From positions 1 through 46,875 of the forward strand of contig PWLM01000152.1 in NCBI GenBank assembly GCA_003560495.1: 46,875 nucleotides of DNA, given 5' to 3'. Below, in pieces: positions 8,843 through 18,666 of this stretch (within the stretch, counting starts at the first letter, position 1; each line of letters begins with the position of its first letter). The notes beneath the pieces were generated by a model. That model saw only the letters and a list, made by a program, of their open reading frames with translations. It was not told the origin of the DNA and made no database searches. The position numbers and the translations under genes were made by a program. The DNA comes from Bacillus sp. (in: firmicutes). GTDB lineage: Bacteria; Bacillota; Bacilli; Bacillales; Salisediminibacteriaceae.

Positions 8843-9886
8843 ATGACAAAAACTTTTAATGTAGCAGTACTTGGAGCAACCGGAGCTGTAGGGGAACAGA
8901 TGCTGAAAACACTGGAGCGTCTGGATTTTCCTATAGCCTCCCTAAAACTTCTTTCTTCTAAACGTTCTGCCGGTAAAAAAATTAAATTCAAGGGAGAAGA
9001 AATTACAGTGGAAGAAGCGAAACCTGAATCTTTTGAAGGCATTCAGCTCGCTCTGTTTTCCGCAGGTGGATCCATCTCCAAAGCGCTGGCACCGGAAGCG
9101 GTTAAGCGTGGAGCGATAGTAGTAGATAATACCAGTGCCTTCAGAATGGATGAGGAAGTTCCTCTCGTTGTTCCGGAAGTTAACGAGCACGCGCTTCAAA
9201 ATCATAAAGGCATTATTGCCAATCCGAACTGCTCTACCATTCAAATGGTTGCTGCACTGGAGCCTGTCCGAGAGAAATTCGGGCTTAAAAAACTAATTGT
9301 TTCCACTTATCAGGCTGTATCGGGGGCTGGATCCGAAGCTGTCGATGAAATGTATGAGCAGTCGCGTCAGATTATGGACAATGAAGAAATCGATCCAAAA
9401 GTCCTTCCGGTGTCGGGTGACAAAAAACATTACCAGATAGCCTTTAATGCTGTTCCACAAATTGATGTATTTACAGATAATGGATTTACTTTTGAAGAGA
9501 TGAAGATGATTAACGAAACAAAGAAAATCATGGAGGACAGCAGTATTAATGTTGCTGCCACATGTGTCAGACTGCCGGTGGAAACGGGGCATTCAGAATC
9601 TGTTTATATAGAAGTGGAAAAAGGTGGACTTGACGTTTCCAAGCTGCAGGAATTGATGAATGAGGCGCCGGGAATCACGCTTCAGGACGATCCGTCCCAG
9701 CAGATTTATCCGCTCGCAGCTGATTCCAAAGGAAAAGACGATATATTCGTAGGTAGAATCCGGCAGGATCTGGATGAGAAAAATGGCTTTCACATGTGGA
9801 TCGTATCCGATAACCTGCTGAAAGGTGCAGCACTGAATTCCGTACAGATTGCTTTTTCTCTCGTGAATACAGGTCTGCTAAAATAA
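8843..9886 (+). CDS. asd: Aspartate-semialdehyde dehydrogenase
   Basis: Reduces aspartyl phosphate to aspartate semialdehyde with NADPH, the branch point to DAP/lysine, methionine and threonine. The product has 347 residues, as in B. subtilis. The N-terminal NADP fold has LGATGAVGEQML (about residues 9-20), the catalytic Cys130 is in NPNCSTIQ, and the dimerisation domain has the ETGHSESVY segment. The ATG at 8843 follows a GGAAGGGG site; an in-frame start at 8786 has no such site. The gene opens the asd-dapG-dapA operon. In B. subtilis spoVFA and spoVFB lie directly upstream, but not here. Confidence 0.98.
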   Translation: MTKTFNVAVLGATGAVGEQMLKTLERLDFPIASLKLLSSKRSAGKKIKFKGEEITVEEAKPESFEGIQLALFSAGGSISKALAPEAVKRGAIVVDNTSAFRMDEEVPLVVPEVNEHALQNHKGIIANPNCSTIQMVAALEPVREKFGLKKLIVSTYQAVSGAGSEAVDEMYEQSRQIMDNEEIDPKVLPVSGDKKHYQIAFNAVPQIDVFTDNGFTFEEMKMINETKKIMEDSSINVAATCVRLPVETGHSESVYIEVEKGGLDVSKLQELMNEAPGITLQDDPSQQIYPLAADSKGKDDIFVGRIRQDLDEKNGFHMWIVSDNLLKGAALNSVQIAFSLVNTGLLK

Positions 9887-9910
9887 CCTGAAAGCTGAAG
9901 GTGACTGATG

Positions 9911-11119
9911 ATGAAGATCATTGTGCAGAAATTTGGAGGTACTTCCCTTCAGACTGAAGAAAGCCGGGACCGTTGTGCCGAGCATGTAGCCTCGGCGCTC
10001 CGGGAAGGTTACAAAGTAGTGGTCGTAGTGTCTGCTATGGGTCGCTCGGGAGACCCATACGCGACCGACTCCCTGCTGGAAATTGCCGGGGGCAATCCCC
10101 CTGATGTTTCCCCGAAAGAGCAGGATATGCTGATGGCCTGTGGAGAAACCATTTCAGCCGTGGTGTTTTCTTCCATACTACAGAAAAAAGGGATTAAATC
10201 GGAGGCTGTAACAGGTGCTGAAGCAGGATTCCGCTTATCGGAAAACTTTGGGGATGCACGTATCCGGGAGATGAAAACTGATCATCTGGAAGAATTACTG
10301 GAAAACGTGGATGTTGCAGTGGTAACCGGATTCCAGGGGCAGACTCCTAAAGGTCATACGGCAACACTTGGACGCGGAGGATCGGATACGTCTGCGACGG
10401 CGCTCGGAGCCGCCCTTGAAGCTTCCTGCGTCGATATTTTTACTGACGTAAACGGAATCATGACTGCAGATCCGCGTGTCGTAAAAAATGCTAAATCGCT
10501 GAGCGTCATTACATATGGAGAAGTCAGCAATATGGCTTATCAGGGGGCAAAAGTTATCCATCCACGGGCTGTCGAAGTTGCTATGCAGGCAGATGTCCCT
10601 ATACGTATACGTTCTGCCTATGAGGAGGGGGAAGGTACATTGATTACTTCCAGTACTTCCAGTATACGGGGGAGGGACCTTGAAGAGAGGCCTGTAACAG
10701 CAGTGACGCACGTAAGTGATGTCATTCAGCTGAAAATCAACAATCCTGAGGATCCATCCCGTGTATTTGAATGCATGGCAGAGGAAAATATTTCTGTGGA
10801 TTTTATTTCCATACATCCTGAATTTATTACTTTTACCGTTCCTTCCCATATCAGGATTAAGGCGGAAGACTCTTTACAATCAGAAGGCTATCACGTAACA
10901 TGGACTGATCAATGTGCGAAAGTAGCAGCCGTTGGTGCAGGAATGAGCGGGGTACCGGGCATTGCCGCGCGAATCGTAAAAGCGTTGAAAGATAAAAATA
11001 TACCGATTATGCAGTCGGCAGATTCCCATACAACCATCTGGGTTCTCGTGAAAGAGAAGCATATGCTGAATGCTGTAAATGCCCTGCATGATGCGTTTCT
11101 GCACGAATTGTGCCCGTAA
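9911..11119 (+). CDS. dapG: Aspartate kinase I (DAP-sensitive type)
   Basis: Phosphorylates aspartate as the first step of the aspartate pathway. The product has 402 residues with the N-terminal KFGGTS motif (residues 7-12), the GRGGSDTSA segment of the active site, and two C-terminal ACT regulatory domains (about 260-400). The family member next to asd and dapA in Bacillus is DapG, the isozyme inhibited by meso-diaminopimelate, so that specificity is inferred from context. Two adjacent ATGs (9908, 9911) are possible; 9911 gives the usual MKIIVQKFGG start and better spacing from AAGGTGA (9898-9904). Its stop is 14 bases before dapA. Confidence 0.96.
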   Translation: MKIIVQKFGGTSLQTEESRDRCAEHVASALREGYKVVVVVSAMGRSGDPYATDSLLEIAGGNPPDVSPKEQDMLMACGETISAVVFSSILQKKGIKSEAVTGAEAGFRLSENFGDARIREMKTDHLEELLENVDVAVVTGFQGQTPKGHTATLGRGGSDTSATALGAALEASCVDIFTDVNGIMTADPRVVKNAKSLSVITYGEVSNMAYQGAKVIHPRAVEVAMQADVPIRIRSAYEEGEGTLITSSTSSIRGRDLEERPVTAVTHVSDVIQLKINNPEDPSRVFECMAEENISVDFISIHPEFITFTVPSHIRIKAEDSLQSEGYHVTWTDQCAKVAAVGAGMSGVPGIAARIVKALKDKNIPIMQSADSHTTIWVLVKEKHMLNAVNALHDAFLHELCP

Positions 11120-11133
11120 AAGGAGGAAGAAGT

Positions 11134-12030
11134 ATGAATTTAGGAAATGTAGTTACAGCGATGGTCACACCTTTTAACAAAGAAGGCAGGGTGGATAATG
11201 CCAAGCTGAAAGAACTTATGGATGTACTGATTTCCCGTGGAACTGAAGCAGTAGTTGTCGGTGGTACCACCGGGGAGTCGGCAACATTGAGCATGGAAGA
11301 AAAAGCAGCTCTCTATAAAGCTTCTGTCGAAGCCAGTGGAGGCAGAATTCCCGTTATAGCTGGTACGGGAATGAATGATACCCATGCTACGGCGGAGCTT
11401 TCCCTCCAGGCGCAGAGAGATGGCGTGGATGGAATTATGCTGGTAGCACCTTACTATAATAAACCTTCCCAGCAGGGGCTTTATGAGCATTTTAAAACAA
11501 TAGCTGAACAGCTTACGCTCCCGGTTATGCTTTACAACGTTCCGGGACGGACAATGGTAAACATGCTGCCGGAGACTACAATAGCTCTTTCTGAAGTGCC
11601 TAATATTACTGCTGTAAAGGAAGCGAGCGGCAATCTTGATCAAATAACAGCAGTTATTGCCAACACGCCGGCGGAGTTTAAAGTGTACTCCGGTGACGAC
11701 AGTCTGACGCTCCCCGCTGTTGCTGTAGGTGCTGATGGCATTGTTTCGGTATCCAGTCACGTTATTGGTTCTGAAATGCAGGACATGATTCAGCTGTACC
11801 GATCCGGTCGTGTCGAAGAGGCAGCAAAGCTTCATCAGCGGCTTGTACCATTTATGCAGGCTATGTTTATCGCTCCGAGTCCTTCGCCGGTGAAAACAGC
11901 TCTTCACATGCAGGGTATTGATACGGGAGGAGTCCGTCTGCCTCTAATACCGCTTTCTCAGGCTGAACGTGAAATTGTTGAACACGCCATCAATGAAGCA
12001 GCCGAAATCTCCCGCTTTCCTTCATCCTGA
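11134..12030 (+). CDS. dapA: 4-hydroxy-tetrahydrodipicolinate synthase
   Basis: Condenses pyruvate with aspartate semialdehyde in the lysine/DAP pathway. The product has 298 residues, the standard length. The GGTTGESATL segment (about residues 42-51), the Tyr of YNVPGRT (about 134-140) and the Schiff-base Lys in VKEASGN (about 162) are all present. The ATG at 11134 follows AAAGGAGG at 11118-11125. It closes the asd-dapG-dapA operon and is followed by a terminator. Confidence 0.98.
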   Translation: MNLGNVVTAMVTPFNKEGRVDNAKLKELMDVLISRGTEAVVVGGTTGESATLSMEEKAALYKASVEASGGRIPVIAGTGMNDTHATAELSLQAQRDGVDGIMLVAPYYNKPSQQGLYEHFKTIAEQLTLPVMLYNVPGRTMVNMLPETTIALSEVPNITAVKEASGNLDQITAVIANTPAEFKVYSGDDSLTLPAVAVGADGIVSVSSHVIGSEMQDMIQLYRSGRVEEAAKLHQRLVPFMQAMFIAPSPSPVKTALHMQGIDTGGVRLPLIPLSQAEREIVEHAINEAAEISRFPSS

Positions 12031-12043
12031 TGAAAGTATAATG

Positions 12044-12076
12044 AAGGCGTCATGACGTAAGGTCATGGCGTCTTTT
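12044..12076 (+). terminator. Intrinsic terminator after dapA
   Basis: A stem of about 13 bp with two G-U pairs (arms 12044-12056 and 12062-12074) has a five-base loop and ends in TTTT. Confidence 0.8.
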
Positions 12077-12122
12077 CTATGGGGAGCAGCAGCTGGAGCA
12101 GGAAATATTTTATCTGGAGTGC

Positions 12123-12152
12123 TTGTAGTAGAAAACATACTTCATGTATACT
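12123..12152 (+). promoter_or_regulatory. Candidate SigA promoter of rnjB
   Basis: TTGTAG (12123-12128) and TATACT (12147-12152) are spaced by 18 bases, between the dapA terminator and the rnjB ribosome-binding site. Confidence 0.45.
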
Positions 12153-12205
12153 TGTTTCGAGAGGCAGAGAACGGGCTTGAATATATAAAACAGGAGGAAC
12201 AATCA

Positions 12206-13876
12206 TTGTCAAATCAACAAACAGAAAAAATACGTATATTCGCTCTCGGCGGATTAGGAGAAACAGGAAAAAATCTTTACGTGGTTGAACTGGATGAAGA
12301 TATTTTTATTCTCGACGCCGGGTGCATGCATCCCGAGGATGATATGCTCGGAGTAGATATCGTCATTCCGGATACGAGCTACCTTCTAGAAAATAAAGAC
12401 CGGGTAAAAGCTATTATCCTTTCGCACGGGCACGAAGAACATATCGGAGCGGTGCCTTACCTGCTGCGGGATTTGAAAGCTCCGGTATATGGATCAAAGT
12501 TCACACTTGCACTTTTGAAAGATCAGTGTGATGAAATTAAACTGAAAAAACGGCCGAAATTTCACGAAGTCCATGCAGATTCCAAAATAAAAATTGCTAA
12601 AACTCCGGTCAGCTTCTTCCAGACTAATCACAGCATACCGGATTCGCTCGGAATTGTTATTCATACTTCGCAGGGACCAATCCTTTACACTGGAGATTTC
12701 AAATTTGATCAAAATCCGGTGGATGGAAAAACAATGGATATTGATAAACTTACTGAAATTGGTTCCAAAGGCGTTTTATGTCTTCTCTCGGACAGCAGTA
12801 ACGCTGAAACCCCAGGTTATACCCCTTCGGAATCACTGGTGGCGGAAGGATTGAAAGAAGCTTTTCATGAAGCGCCTAAAGCAATTGTTGTATCAACTGT
12901 AGCTTCTGATATACATCGTATTCAGCAGGTTATAAAAGCTGCCGAAAATCAGGAAAGAAAAATTGCAGTTGTAGGCAAAGAAATCGAAAGAGCGACTTCC
13001 ATTGCTCTCGATATGGGTTATTTAACAGACGAGAATGAAACGTTTATTAACAAAAAAGAAGTAAAGCAGAGCGCACGGGAAGATCTGGTTATACTGACGA
13101 CCGGAAGCCAGGGAGAACCCGTAAGCGAACTCGCACGGATGGGTAAAGGCTCCCACCCGCTGTTTAAGCTTGAAAAGAAAGACCGAGTTGTAATATCAGC
13201 TATGCCGAATCCGGGGAATGAGAAACTTGTTTCTCAGCTGATCGACTCAATTTCCCGGACAGGCGCAGACGTTATTTATGGGAAGACTAAAAAAATTCAT
13301 GTTTCCGGCCATGCAAGTCAGGAAGAATTGAAGCTGCTTCTTAACTTAGTCAAGCCTCAGCACTTTGTACCTGTTAGCGGGGAATTTCGTATGCAGTACG
13401 CTCACAAACAGCTTGCAGAATCGGTTCATGTGGAAAGGGACAACATTTACCTGCTGGAAAAAGGAGAGATTGTTGAGTTTTCCAAAAGAAAAGGAAAGCG
13501 CACAAATAAAATTCCGTCCGGTCACGTTCTTATCGATGGACTTGGCGTCGGGGATGTAGGCAACATCGTCCTGCGGGACCGCAGGCTCCTTTCTAAGGAC
13601 GGCATTCTCGTAGTCGTAGTTACATTAAATAAAAAACACGATAAAATTCTCTCTGGCCCGGACATCATTTCAAGAGGATTTGTGTACGTAAGAGAATCTG
13701 AAAAGCTTATTAAAGAAGCTGAAGATCTAGTAACGAAATCTCTCGGAGAAGCGATGGAACAAAACCAGACAGAGTGGTCTCAGCTGAAAAGCCACGTACG
13801 GGACAAACTCAGCCGCTATTTATATGAAAAAACGAAACGCCGTCCAATGATTATGCCGATTATCATGGAAGCCTGA
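12206..13876 (+). CDS. rnjB: Ribonuclease J2
   Basis: A metallo-beta-lactamase/beta-CASP ribonuclease of 556 residues. In Bacillus J2 pairs with J1 and has weak activity alone. The beta-lactamase motif reads SHGHEEHIGA (about residues 73-82): both His of HxHxDH are present, but Asp is replaced by Glu. The beta-CASP domain shows TTGSQGEP and HVSGHAS, and the C-terminal domain is complete to PIIMEA. J2 rather than J1 is chosen from the asd-dapG-dapA-rnjB order and the overall match. The TTG at 12206 follows AGGAGGAA at 12192-12199; the frame is open to 12065, through the dapA terminator, so the longer start is rejected. Confidence 0.93.
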   Translation: MSNQQTEKIRIFALGGLGETGKNLYVVELDEDIFILDAGCMHPEDDMLGVDIVIPDTSYLLENKDRVKAIILSHGHEEHIGAVPYLLRDLKAPVYGSKFTLALLKDQCDEIKLKKRPKFHEVHADSKIKIAKTPVSFFQTNHSIPDSLGIVIHTSQGPILYTGDFKFDQNPVDGKTMDIDKLTEIGSKGVLCLLSDSSNAETPGYTPSESLVAEGLKEAFHEAPKAIVVSTVASDIHRIQQVIKAAENQERKIAVVGKEIERATSIALDMGYLTDENETFINKKEVKQSAREDLVILTTGSQGEPVSELARMGKGSHPLFKLEKKDRVVISAMPNPGNEKLVSQLIDSISRTGADVIYGKTKKIHVSGHASQEELKLLLNLVKPQHFVPVSGEFRMQYAHKQLAESVHVERDNIYLLEKGEIVEFSKRKGKRTNKIPSGHVLIDGLGVGDVGNIVLRDRRLLSKDGILVVVVTLNKKHDKILSGPDIISRGFVYVRESEKLIKEAEDLVTKSLGEAMEQNQTEWSQLKSHVRDKLSRYLYEKTKRRPMIMPIIMEA

Positions 13877-13891
13877 TAAAATTTCCGTTGC

Positions 13892-13946
13892 GGAGATGTT
13901 CCCCATGCCCGAGCCGGCATGGAGGATATCTCCTTTTTATTTTTTT
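13892..13946 (+). terminator. Intrinsic terminator after rnjB
   Basis: GGAGAT (13892-13897) pairs with ATCTCC (13928-13933) and an inner CCATGCC pairs with GGCATGG. It is followed by TTTTTAT and a further T run. Confidence 0.85.
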
Positions 13947-14061
13947 AGTACATGGCACAATGAAGAGCACTGGAGAAAAAACCTCAACAATGACGTTCAA
14001 GTCATAAGGGGAAATTAAGAAGATAACAATGAGTATAAGCTTCATAAGAAGCAGAGCTGCT

Positions 14062-14089
14062 TTTACATAGAGTGTCTGCGTGGTAAAAT
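14062..14089 (+). promoter_or_regulatory. SigA promoter of spoIIIE
   Basis: TTTACA (14062-14067) and TAAAAT (14084-14089) are spaced by 16 bases, with TGG directly before the -10 (extended -10). Confidence 0.6.
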
Positions 14090-14145
14090 AATAAGAGGAA
14101 AAACAAACGTTCGTAAAGTAAAGCTGAAATAAAGGAGTGCTCACT

Positions 14146-16473
14146 TTGGCAGTGAAATCTACAAAAAAGAAAACAGGGCGTCCGGCCAGAAAGACGACAA
14201 AAAAACATCAACAGTGGAAACAGGCCCTCATAATAGAAGTTACCGGGCTCTTTCTGCTCATTATTTCAGTCGTGATACTTCTCGGATTGGGACCTGCAGG
14301 TGAAGCAGGAAGATCTGTTCTCCGTTTTATTTCAGGAAGTCTACACCCTGTTTTAAATGCAGGACTCGTTTTATTTTCACTGTTTTTTATGTGGAAAAGG
14401 AGGCTTCCAGAATTATTGACCAGAAGAGCTGCAGGAATTTTCGTGACTTCTTTAGGCTTAATGATGCTGTTCCATCTGCCTTTACATAATTATCTTCCCG
14501 ACAGCAGTTTTCAGACTCCCTTTCAATACTATATAAACAATTTCGGGAATCCTCAGAGTGTTTCCGGAGGGATAATAGGGGCTGCTTTATTTCAGACGGC
14601 CTATCAGCTCATTGCCGCGGCCGGTGCTGTGCTACTCGGTATAGGTATTACGGCTTCGGGGCTGATTATATTAACAGGCAGGTCATTTGTAGAAATATTA
14701 AGGCAGAGCAGTGAAAAACAGAAACCATTCTGGAAAGGACTGCTGGATAAAACTACTGCTGTTTTTTCAAGATTTCAATCCGATATGAAAGAACGGTGGA
14801 AAAGCAGAAAAACAGAAGCAGTCAAGAATCCTTCACAAGAAGCAGAGCAAGACCCACAAGAAGCAAAGCAGAAAGAAAATGTTGAAGAGACAGAAAACAG
14901 GGAACCGGAAATATACGACTTTACAGCCAATGCCTACGACCAAATTGAAAAATCACCGGAACCCGCACCTACAGAGACTAACGTGGAATCCGTAACTACA
15001 GACGAAAGTAAAGAAGGGGCGTCACTTGTCGTTCAGGAACAGGAAAATGTGGATTATCAGCTTCCTTCACCGGAACTTCTGCAAACACCTGTCAAGCAGT
15101 CCCAGGCGAAAGAACATTCGCTTCTTTCCAAAAATGCCCGTAAGCTGGAAGAAACGCTCTCAAGCTTTGGTGTTTCCGCAAAAGTAACGAAAGTACATCT
15201 CGGACCTTCCGTGACAAAGTATGAAGTTTACCCTTCCACTGGTGTAAAAGTCAGTAAAATTGTAAATCTTACAGATGATCTGGCGCTGGCTCTTGCAGCT
15301 AAAGATATCAGAATGGAAGCTCCTATACCTGGGAAATCAGCTATTGGTATCGAAGTTCCGAATCAGGATGTTTCACTCGTGACGCTGAGGGAAGTACTTG
15401 AATCACCGGGGATGAAAACGAAACAGAACCCTCTGGCTATTGCGCTTGGACGCGATATATCAGGAGATGCAGTTATGGCAGAACTGAACAAAATGCCCCA
15501 TCTTTTAGTTGCCGGAGCTACAGGAAGCGGGAAAAGTGTGTGTATTAACGGAATTATAGTGAGTATCCTGCTCCGGAGCAAGCCGCATGAAGTCAAACTG
15601 ATGATGATTGATCCTAAAATGGTGGAGCTGAACGTTTATAACGGTATCCCCCATCTTCTGGCTCCTGTGGTTACGGAGCCTAAAAAAGCTGCCCAGGCCC
15701 TGAAAAAAGTTGTTAGTGAAATGGAACGGCGTTACGAACTGTTCGCTTCTACTGGCACCCGAAATATTGAAGGGTATAATCAGCATATCCTGAGGGAAAA
15801 CGAAAACAGAAAAGAAGACCCTTATAACCCCCTCCCTTATATTGTCGTACTCGTTGATGAGCTTGCCGATCTTATGATGGTAGCCTCCGGAGAAGTGGAG
15901 GATGCTATAACAAGGCTGGCCCAAATGGCAAGAGCGGCAGGCATACATCTTATCATCGCGACACAGCGTCCATCGGTTGACGTTATTACCGGAGTAATCA
16001 AAGCTAATATTCCTTCGCGTATTGCATTTGGTGTCTCCAGCTCTACGGACTCCCGGACTATTCTGGACAGTAACGGAGCAGAAAAACTTCTTGGAAAAGG
16101 GGATATGCTGTTTATGCCGGTCGGTTCCAGCAAAGCTACCCGGATTCAGGGAGCCTTTCTCGGTGATGAAGAAGTCGAAAGTGTGGTTCGTCACTGCATT
16201 GAACAGCAGCAGGCCCAATATGCTGAAGACATGATACCTTCAGACATTCCAGACAAAGAAATGGGCGAGTCGGAAGATGAACTTTATACGGATGCAGTAC
16301 AGCTTGTAACTAAAATGCAGACGGCTTCAGTGTCTCTCCTCCAGAGGAGGTTCCGTATCGGGTATTCCAGGGCCGCGAGGTTAATAGATGAAATGGAACA
16401 AAGGGGTGTAGTCGGTCCGTATGAAGGCAGCAAACCCCGGGAAGTACTGACTGCCCGTTCTGAAGAAACTTGA
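14146..16473 (+). CDS. spoIIIE: DNA translocase SpoIIIE/FtsK
   Basis: A septal ATP-driven DNA pump that clears chromosomal DNA from a closing septum and, in spore formers, fills the forespore. The product has 775 residues. A basic N-terminus is followed by about four membrane segments within residues 27-185 and a charged, Glu/Gln-rich linker (about 200-330). The motor domain has AGATGSGKS (Walker A, residues 456-464) and [11 protein letters not shown] (Walker B). The C-terminal gamma winged helix (about 715-775, ending [12 protein letters not shown]) recognises orienting DNA sequences. The TTG at 14146 is chosen because AAAGGAG at 14131-14137 precedes it; the in-frame GTG at 14137 overlaps this site. 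tepA, its usual upstream neighbour in B. subtilis, is absent. Confidence 0.96.
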   Translation: MAVKSTKKKTGRPARKTTKKHQQWKQALIIEVTGLFLLIISVVILLGLGPAGEAGRSVLRFISGSLHPVLNAGLVLFSLFFMWKRRLPELLTRRAAGIFVTSLGLMMLFHLPLHNYLPDSSFQTPFQYYINNFGNPQSVSGGIIGAALFQTAYQLIAAAGAVLLGIGITASGLIILTGRSFVEILRQSSEKQKPFWKGLLDKTTAVFSRFQSDMKERWKSRKTEAVKNPSQEAEQDPQEAKQKENVEETENREPEIYDFTANAYDQIEKSPEPAPTETNVESVTTDESKEGASLVVQEQENVDYQLPSPELLQTPVKQSQAKEHSLLSKNARKLEETLSSFGVSAKVTKVHLGPSVTKYEVYPSTGVKVSKIVNLTDDLALALAAKDIRMEAPIPGKSAIGIEVPNQDVSLVTLREVLESPGMKTKQNPLAIALGRDISGDAVMAELNKMPHLLVAGATGSGKSVCINGIIVSILLRSKPHEVKLMMIDPKMVELNVYNGIPHLLAPVVTEPKKAAQALKKVVSEMERRYELFASTGTRNIEGYNQHILRENENRKEDPYNPLPYIVVLVDELADLMMVASGEVEDAITRLAQMARAAGIHLIIATQRPSVDVITGVIKANIPSRIAFGVSSSTDSRTILDSNGAEKLLGKGDMLFMPVGSSKATRIQGAFLGDEEVESVVRHCIEQQQAQYAEDMIPSDIPDKEMGESEDELYTDAVQLVTKMQTASVSLLQRRFRIGYSRAARLIDEMEQRGVVGPYEGSKPREVLTARSEET

Positions 16474-16505
16474 CAGATGAAGAATTAGTGACAGGACCTT
16501 TTTCG

Positions 16506-16514
16506 TGGTAAAGT
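16506..16514 (+). promoter_or_regulatory. Candidate extended -10 promoter of ymfC
   Basis: TGGTAAAGT (16506-16514) fits an extended -10, with GTGACA 15 bases upstream (16488-16493). TATAAA at 16514 is an alternative. Weak support. Confidence 0.3.
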
Positions 16515-16551
16515 ATAAAATAACAAATCAGACGGGCAGGGGGAAAACGGG

Positions 16552-17274
16552 ATGATTAAATCAGATTCAAGACCTTTATATCTTCAAGTGATCGACAAAA
16601 TAAAAGATGATATTGAAACAGGAAATTATGAAACAGGTGAGCGGCTTCCTTCAGAGTTTCAACTTTCTAAACAGCTCGGTGTAAGCCGGGCTACATTAAG
16701 GGAAGCTCTTCGTATGCTGGAAGATGAAAGTGTTGTAATCCGCCGCCATGGAGTCGGGACTTTTATCAATTCCCGGCCGCTGTTTTCTTCCGGTATCGAG
16801 GAGTTGTTCAGCGTTACAGACATGATCCGGCGGGGGAAAAAAGAACCCGGAACTATTTTTTTGTCTTCTTCAATAAATACCGCAGATGAAGAAGATAAAC
16901 ACAGGTTCCATAATGACGATATCAGTGAAGTGATAACGATCGAACGTGTCCGGACAGCAGACGATGAGCCTGTAGTGTACTGCCTCGATAAAATCCCGGG
17001 GCAGATTGTGACAGATTTTGTCCCTCATGAACATCAGTCCTTGTTTGACCAGCTTGAAAAAAAAGGGACAACTATCGCCTATGCTATGACTCAAATTGAG
17101 CCGATAGGCTATCATGATACTGTTTCGGAAATACTGGAATGCGGACCCGAAACAGCACTGCTCGTTCTGAAACAGATGCATTACGATGAAAATGAAGAAC
17201 CTGTACTTTACTCAATAAACTATTTTCGTGCAGACAAGTTTAAATTTCACGTATTAAGAAAACGTGTATTTTAG
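16552..17274 (+). CDS. ymfC: GntR/HutC-family transcriptional regulator YmfC
   Basis: A 240-residue regulator with an N-terminal GntR winged helix (about residues 8-70, with [15 protein letters not shown] as the recognition region) and a C-terminal UTRA ligand-binding domain (about 90-235). This architecture marks the HutC subgroup, which usually senses a small metabolite. The ligand and target genes are unknown. The ATG at 16552 follows AGGGGG at about 16538-16543. It matches B. subtilis ymfC in position after spoIIIE, but the ymfD transporter that follows it there is missing, so its regulatory target is unclear. Confidence 0.9.
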   Translation: MIKSDSRPLYLQVIDKIKDDIETGNYETGERLPSEFQLSKQLGVSRATLREALRMLEDESVVIRRHGVGTFINSRPLFSSGIEELFSVTDMIRRGKKEPGTIFLSSSINTADEEDKHRFHNDDISEVITIERVRTADDEPVVYCLDKIPGQIVTDFVPHEHQSLFDQLEKKGTTIAYAMTQIEPIGYHDTVSEILECGPETALLVLKQMHYDENEEPVLYSINYFRADKFKFHVLRKRVF

Positions 17275-17398
17275 CAGTGTCGACCGGGGAGAGGAACTGA
17301 GTTTTTCTACAGCCCTTGAAACCGAAAATAAATTTAAAGAATGCTCCAAGCACGGAGGGTAAAGACAGAAAAATTTATATTAAGAAAGGATGATCTGA

Positions 17399-18664
17399 TT
17401 GGACAATGTAACTATTAATTCTATTCATACACATATTATGCCGGTCAAAACTTTTAAAACTACTACATTCGTACTGCAGGTTCGTACAAAGCTTTCGAAA
17501 GATACTGTCACCGAGCGGGCCCTCCTTCCTTCCGTGCTGGAAAGAGGCACGGAACATTTCCCGGGGAGACAGTACATCCAGGGGGCCCTTGAAGAATTGT
17601 ACGGGGCTCACTTAACTGCCGATGTCGTAAAAAAAGGCGAACATCACGTAATTACTTTCCGGATTGAAGTCGCTAACGAAAAATTTCTGACAGATGATAC
17701 TCCCCTTACCGGTCGGGCGGTACAGCTTCTCGCTTCTGTACTGCTTTACCCACTTATTGAACATGGAGGTTTTCCAACAGAGGCAGTGGAAGAAGAAAAA
17801 AGGTCCCACCGTCAGAAAATTGCCGGTATATACGATGATAAAATGAGATATGCAGGTATGAGGCTGAATGAGGAGATGTGCAGGGGAGAAGCTTATGCGC
17901 TGCCGATACTCGGGTTTGTAGAAGACCTGGATAAAATCACAGGGGCTTCTCTGTATGAAGTATATAAACAAACGCTCCGTGAAGCAGCTCTGGATTTATA
18001 TGTTGTAGGAGACGTAGAAGAAGAAGAAATCAAGAATTTTGTTGAGCAGTACCTCCAGGTTAAAAACAATGACCCGGTTTCTTACAAAACAGAAAACACC
18101 AAAGGGTATGAAAAGCCTCCGAGTCTTGTAAAAGAAGAACAGCAGATTCAGCAGGCAAAGCTTCACATTGGGTACAGGACAGGAACAACGTTTGGTGATA
18201 AGGACTACTTTGCCCTTCAGGTATTCAACAGTCTGTTCGGGGGCTCGCCGCATTCGAAGCTGTTTGTGAATGTCCGGGAAAAAGCCAGTCTGGCTTATTA
18301 CGCCGCTTCACGTGTAGAAAGTCATAAAGGGCTGCTTCTCGTACTTTCCGGCATTGAATCAGACAAATACAAAGACGCTGTAACAATTATAGATAAACAA
18401 ATGGAAGACATGAAATCCGGGAATTTTACTGAAGAAGACATTTCCCAGACAAAAGCAGTGCTGAAAAATCAGATTCTGGAAACTATCGATGTGCCGAGAG
18501 GAAGAATTGAACTGGAGTATCATGGAGCAATAGCAGGCCGGAAGATCCGGGCGGAAGACTGGGTCAAAGAAATTGAGCAAGTGTCAAAAGAAGATATCGT
18601 CCGGGCGGCTTCCAAAATAATTAAAGATACTACGTACTTTCTGTACGGAAAGGGAGGGGATTAA
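17399..18664 (+). CDS. ymfF: M16-type protein YmfF, probably non-catalytic
   Basis: A 421-residue protein with the two-repeat M16 fold. The place of the zinc motif reads LLPSVLERGTEHFPG, so the HxxEH pair is not present and the protein is probably inactive alone. The second repeat retains the NSLFGGSPHSKLFVNVREK segment typical of the fold. It lies two bases before ymfH, which has an intact motif; M16 proteins often work as one active and one inactive subunit, so a heterodimer is inferred. The TTG at 17399 follows AAGAAAGGATG with good spacing. The substrate is unknown. Confidence 0.88.
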   Translation: MDNVTINSIHTHIMPVKTFKTTTFVLQVRTKLSKDTVTERALLPSVLERGTEHFPGRQYIQGALEELYGAHLTADVVKKGEHHVITFRIEVANEKFLTDDTPLTGRAVQLLASVLLYPLIEHGGFPTEAVEEEKRSHRQKIAGIYDDKMRYAGMRLNEEMCRGEAYALPILGFVEDLDKITGASLYEVYKQTLREAALDLYVVGDVEEEEIKNFVEQYLQVKNNDPVSYKTENTKGYEKPPSLVKEEQQIQQAKLHIGYRTGTTFGDKDYFALQVFNSLFGGSPHSKLFVNVREKASLAYYAASRVESHKGLLLVLSGIESDKYKDAVTIIDKQMEDMKSGNFTEEDISQTKAVLKNQILETIDVPRGRIELEYHGAIAGRKIRAEDWVKEIEQVSKEDIVRAASKIIKDTTYFLYGKGGD

Positions 18665-18666
18665 CG

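Noticed and set aside
12065-12205. 47-residue N-terminal extension of RNase J2
   Set aside because: It would start within the dapA terminator; AGGAGGAA before TTG 12206 gives the family length.
15505-16218. Long minus-strand frames, such as this one opposite spoIIIE and those opposite dapA and glnA
   Set aside because: They lie wholly opposite well-supported genes, have no ribosome-binding sites or recognisable motifs, and their composition is that of a mirrored coding strand.
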